Assembly (NCBI RefSeq): GCF_002198675.1
Contig: NZ_MWLL01000236.1
Span: 1 to 34,518, forward strand
Origin: Kineosporia sp. R_H_3
Lineage (GTDB): Bacteria; Actinomycetota; Actinomycetes; Actinomycetales; Kineosporiaceae
Length of the DNA stretch: 34,518 bases
Direction: 5' to 3'
Part shown: in pieces, positions 34,206 to 34,518 of the stretch
How positions within the stretch are numbered: position 1 is the stretch's first letter
Layout of the letters: the number at the start of each line of letters is the position of its first letter
The notes under the pieces: model-generated
Told to the model about the DNA's origin: nothing
What the model saw: only the letters and a program-made list of their open reading frames with translations
Database searches by the model: none
Program-made: the position numbers and the translations under genes

Positions 34206-34317
34206 GCGGGTCCTCCTCTCCGGGACGTCGGCCGGTGGGGTCCAGTCTCGCCCCCCGAGCGACGCGCCTACCGCTTTGCCCCCCGGGACGCGGGACCGGT
34301 AGCCTTTCCCGGTCACG

Positions 34318-34408
34318 GGAGGCGTCGCCTAGTCCGGTCTATGGCGCCCGCCTGCTAAGCGGGTTTGGGTCTTAAAGCCCATCGCGGGTTCAAATCCCGC
34401 CGCCTCCG
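34318..34408 (+). tRNA. tRNA-Ser (anticodon GCT)
   Basis: A 91-base class II tRNA. The acceptor is GGAGGCG/CGCCTCC with discriminator G. The anticodon stem CCCGC/GCGGG encloses loop CTGCTAA (anticodon GCT). A long variable arm (TTTGGGTCTTAAAGCCCATC) is followed by the T arm GCGGGTTCAAATCCCGC. CCA is not encoded. Confidence 0.95.
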
Positions 34409-34410
34409 CT

Positions 34411-34457
34411 GACGAGTGAGACCCCAGGCACGCTCTTCGCCTGGGGTCTCACTCGTC
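34411..34457 (+). terminator. Perfect 19-bp hairpin after tRNA-Ser
   Basis: GACGAGTGAGACCCCAGGC and its exact complement enclose the 9-base loop ACGCTCTTC, starting two bases after the tRNA. There is no T run. Position and stability fit a terminator or processing signal for tRNA-Ser. Confidence 0.7.
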
Positions 34458-34518
34458 ATCCGACCCGTGGGATTTGGGAGGAGCCGGGCGAGGAACGAGC
34501 CCGGCGACGGGTCCCCCC

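Overview
The window comes from a high-GC actinobacterium. Evidence for this: strong G/C at third codon positions, many GTG starts, two GTP-type phosphoenolpyruvate carboxykinases (PEPCK), a HelD-type RNA-polymerase helicase, and an AcoR-like regulator that has lost its sigma-54 contact motif. Two halves can be separated by eye. The left part (about 1-22,700) has lower GC and is almost entirely accessory. The right part (about 22,720-34,518) is very GC-rich and carries ordinary metabolism. The border lies at a tRNA-Arg(ACG) gene, a typical integration hotspot.

Left part. Positions 1-5,700 hold a hypothetical protein, a two-gene unit (a MoaA-like radical SAM enzyme followed by a protein with one membrane segment near its C-terminus), and a tyrosine integrase that lacks its N-terminal arm-binding region. 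Positions 5,650-7,680 are a patch of decayed mobile DNA: a coding remnant, an IS110-family transposase broken by one frameshift, and an IS256-family fragment that has lost the segment with the catalytic Glu.

Positions 7,721-19,605 are the main item. This is a tightly coupled four-gene operon on the minus strand. In transcription order it encodes a UvrD-like helicase with a degenerate NERD-like N-terminus; a 1,262-residue protein with a NERD nuclease domain, a pseudokinase, an active-looking Ser/Thr kinase, a P-loop NTPase and a Cys cluster; a 548-residue protein of unknown fold; and a 1,610-residue HerA/FtsK-like ATPase with an internal D...ExK nuclease-like motif. The sizes, order and domains recall the kinase/unknown/ATPase trio of the methylation-associated defence system (MAD6-MAD7-MAD8). 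They also recall DptF-DptG-DptH and the NERD-kinase PglW of BREX/Pgl. No methyltransferase, specificity subunit or Dnd gene is present in the window, so this looks like a defence operon without its usual modification module. Upstream are decayed small ORFs and a HelD-like helicase with an unusual C-terminal extension.

Right part. Two similar pckG genes (23,347 and 31,158) flank a catabolic module. That module has a GAF/Fis regulator and a convergent three-gene operon for a zinc alcohol dehydrogenase, an amidohydrolase and a MIP18/DUF59 protein. This gene set is known beside propane/acetone di-iron monooxygenases (prm/mim), but no monooxygenase is seen here. A 7-bp dyad upstream of the alcohol dehydrogenase is a candidate operator. 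Both pckG genes have a TACGGT box at nearly the same distance from the GTG start and a 7-bp hairpin in the leader. pckG copy 1 also has a CRP/GlxR-like TGTGA-N6-TCACT site. The window ends with a Tat-type secreted protein and tRNA-Ser(GCT), which is followed by a perfect 19-bp hairpin.

All family assignments were read from the sequence without database searches. Residue positions are approximate unless stated otherwise.
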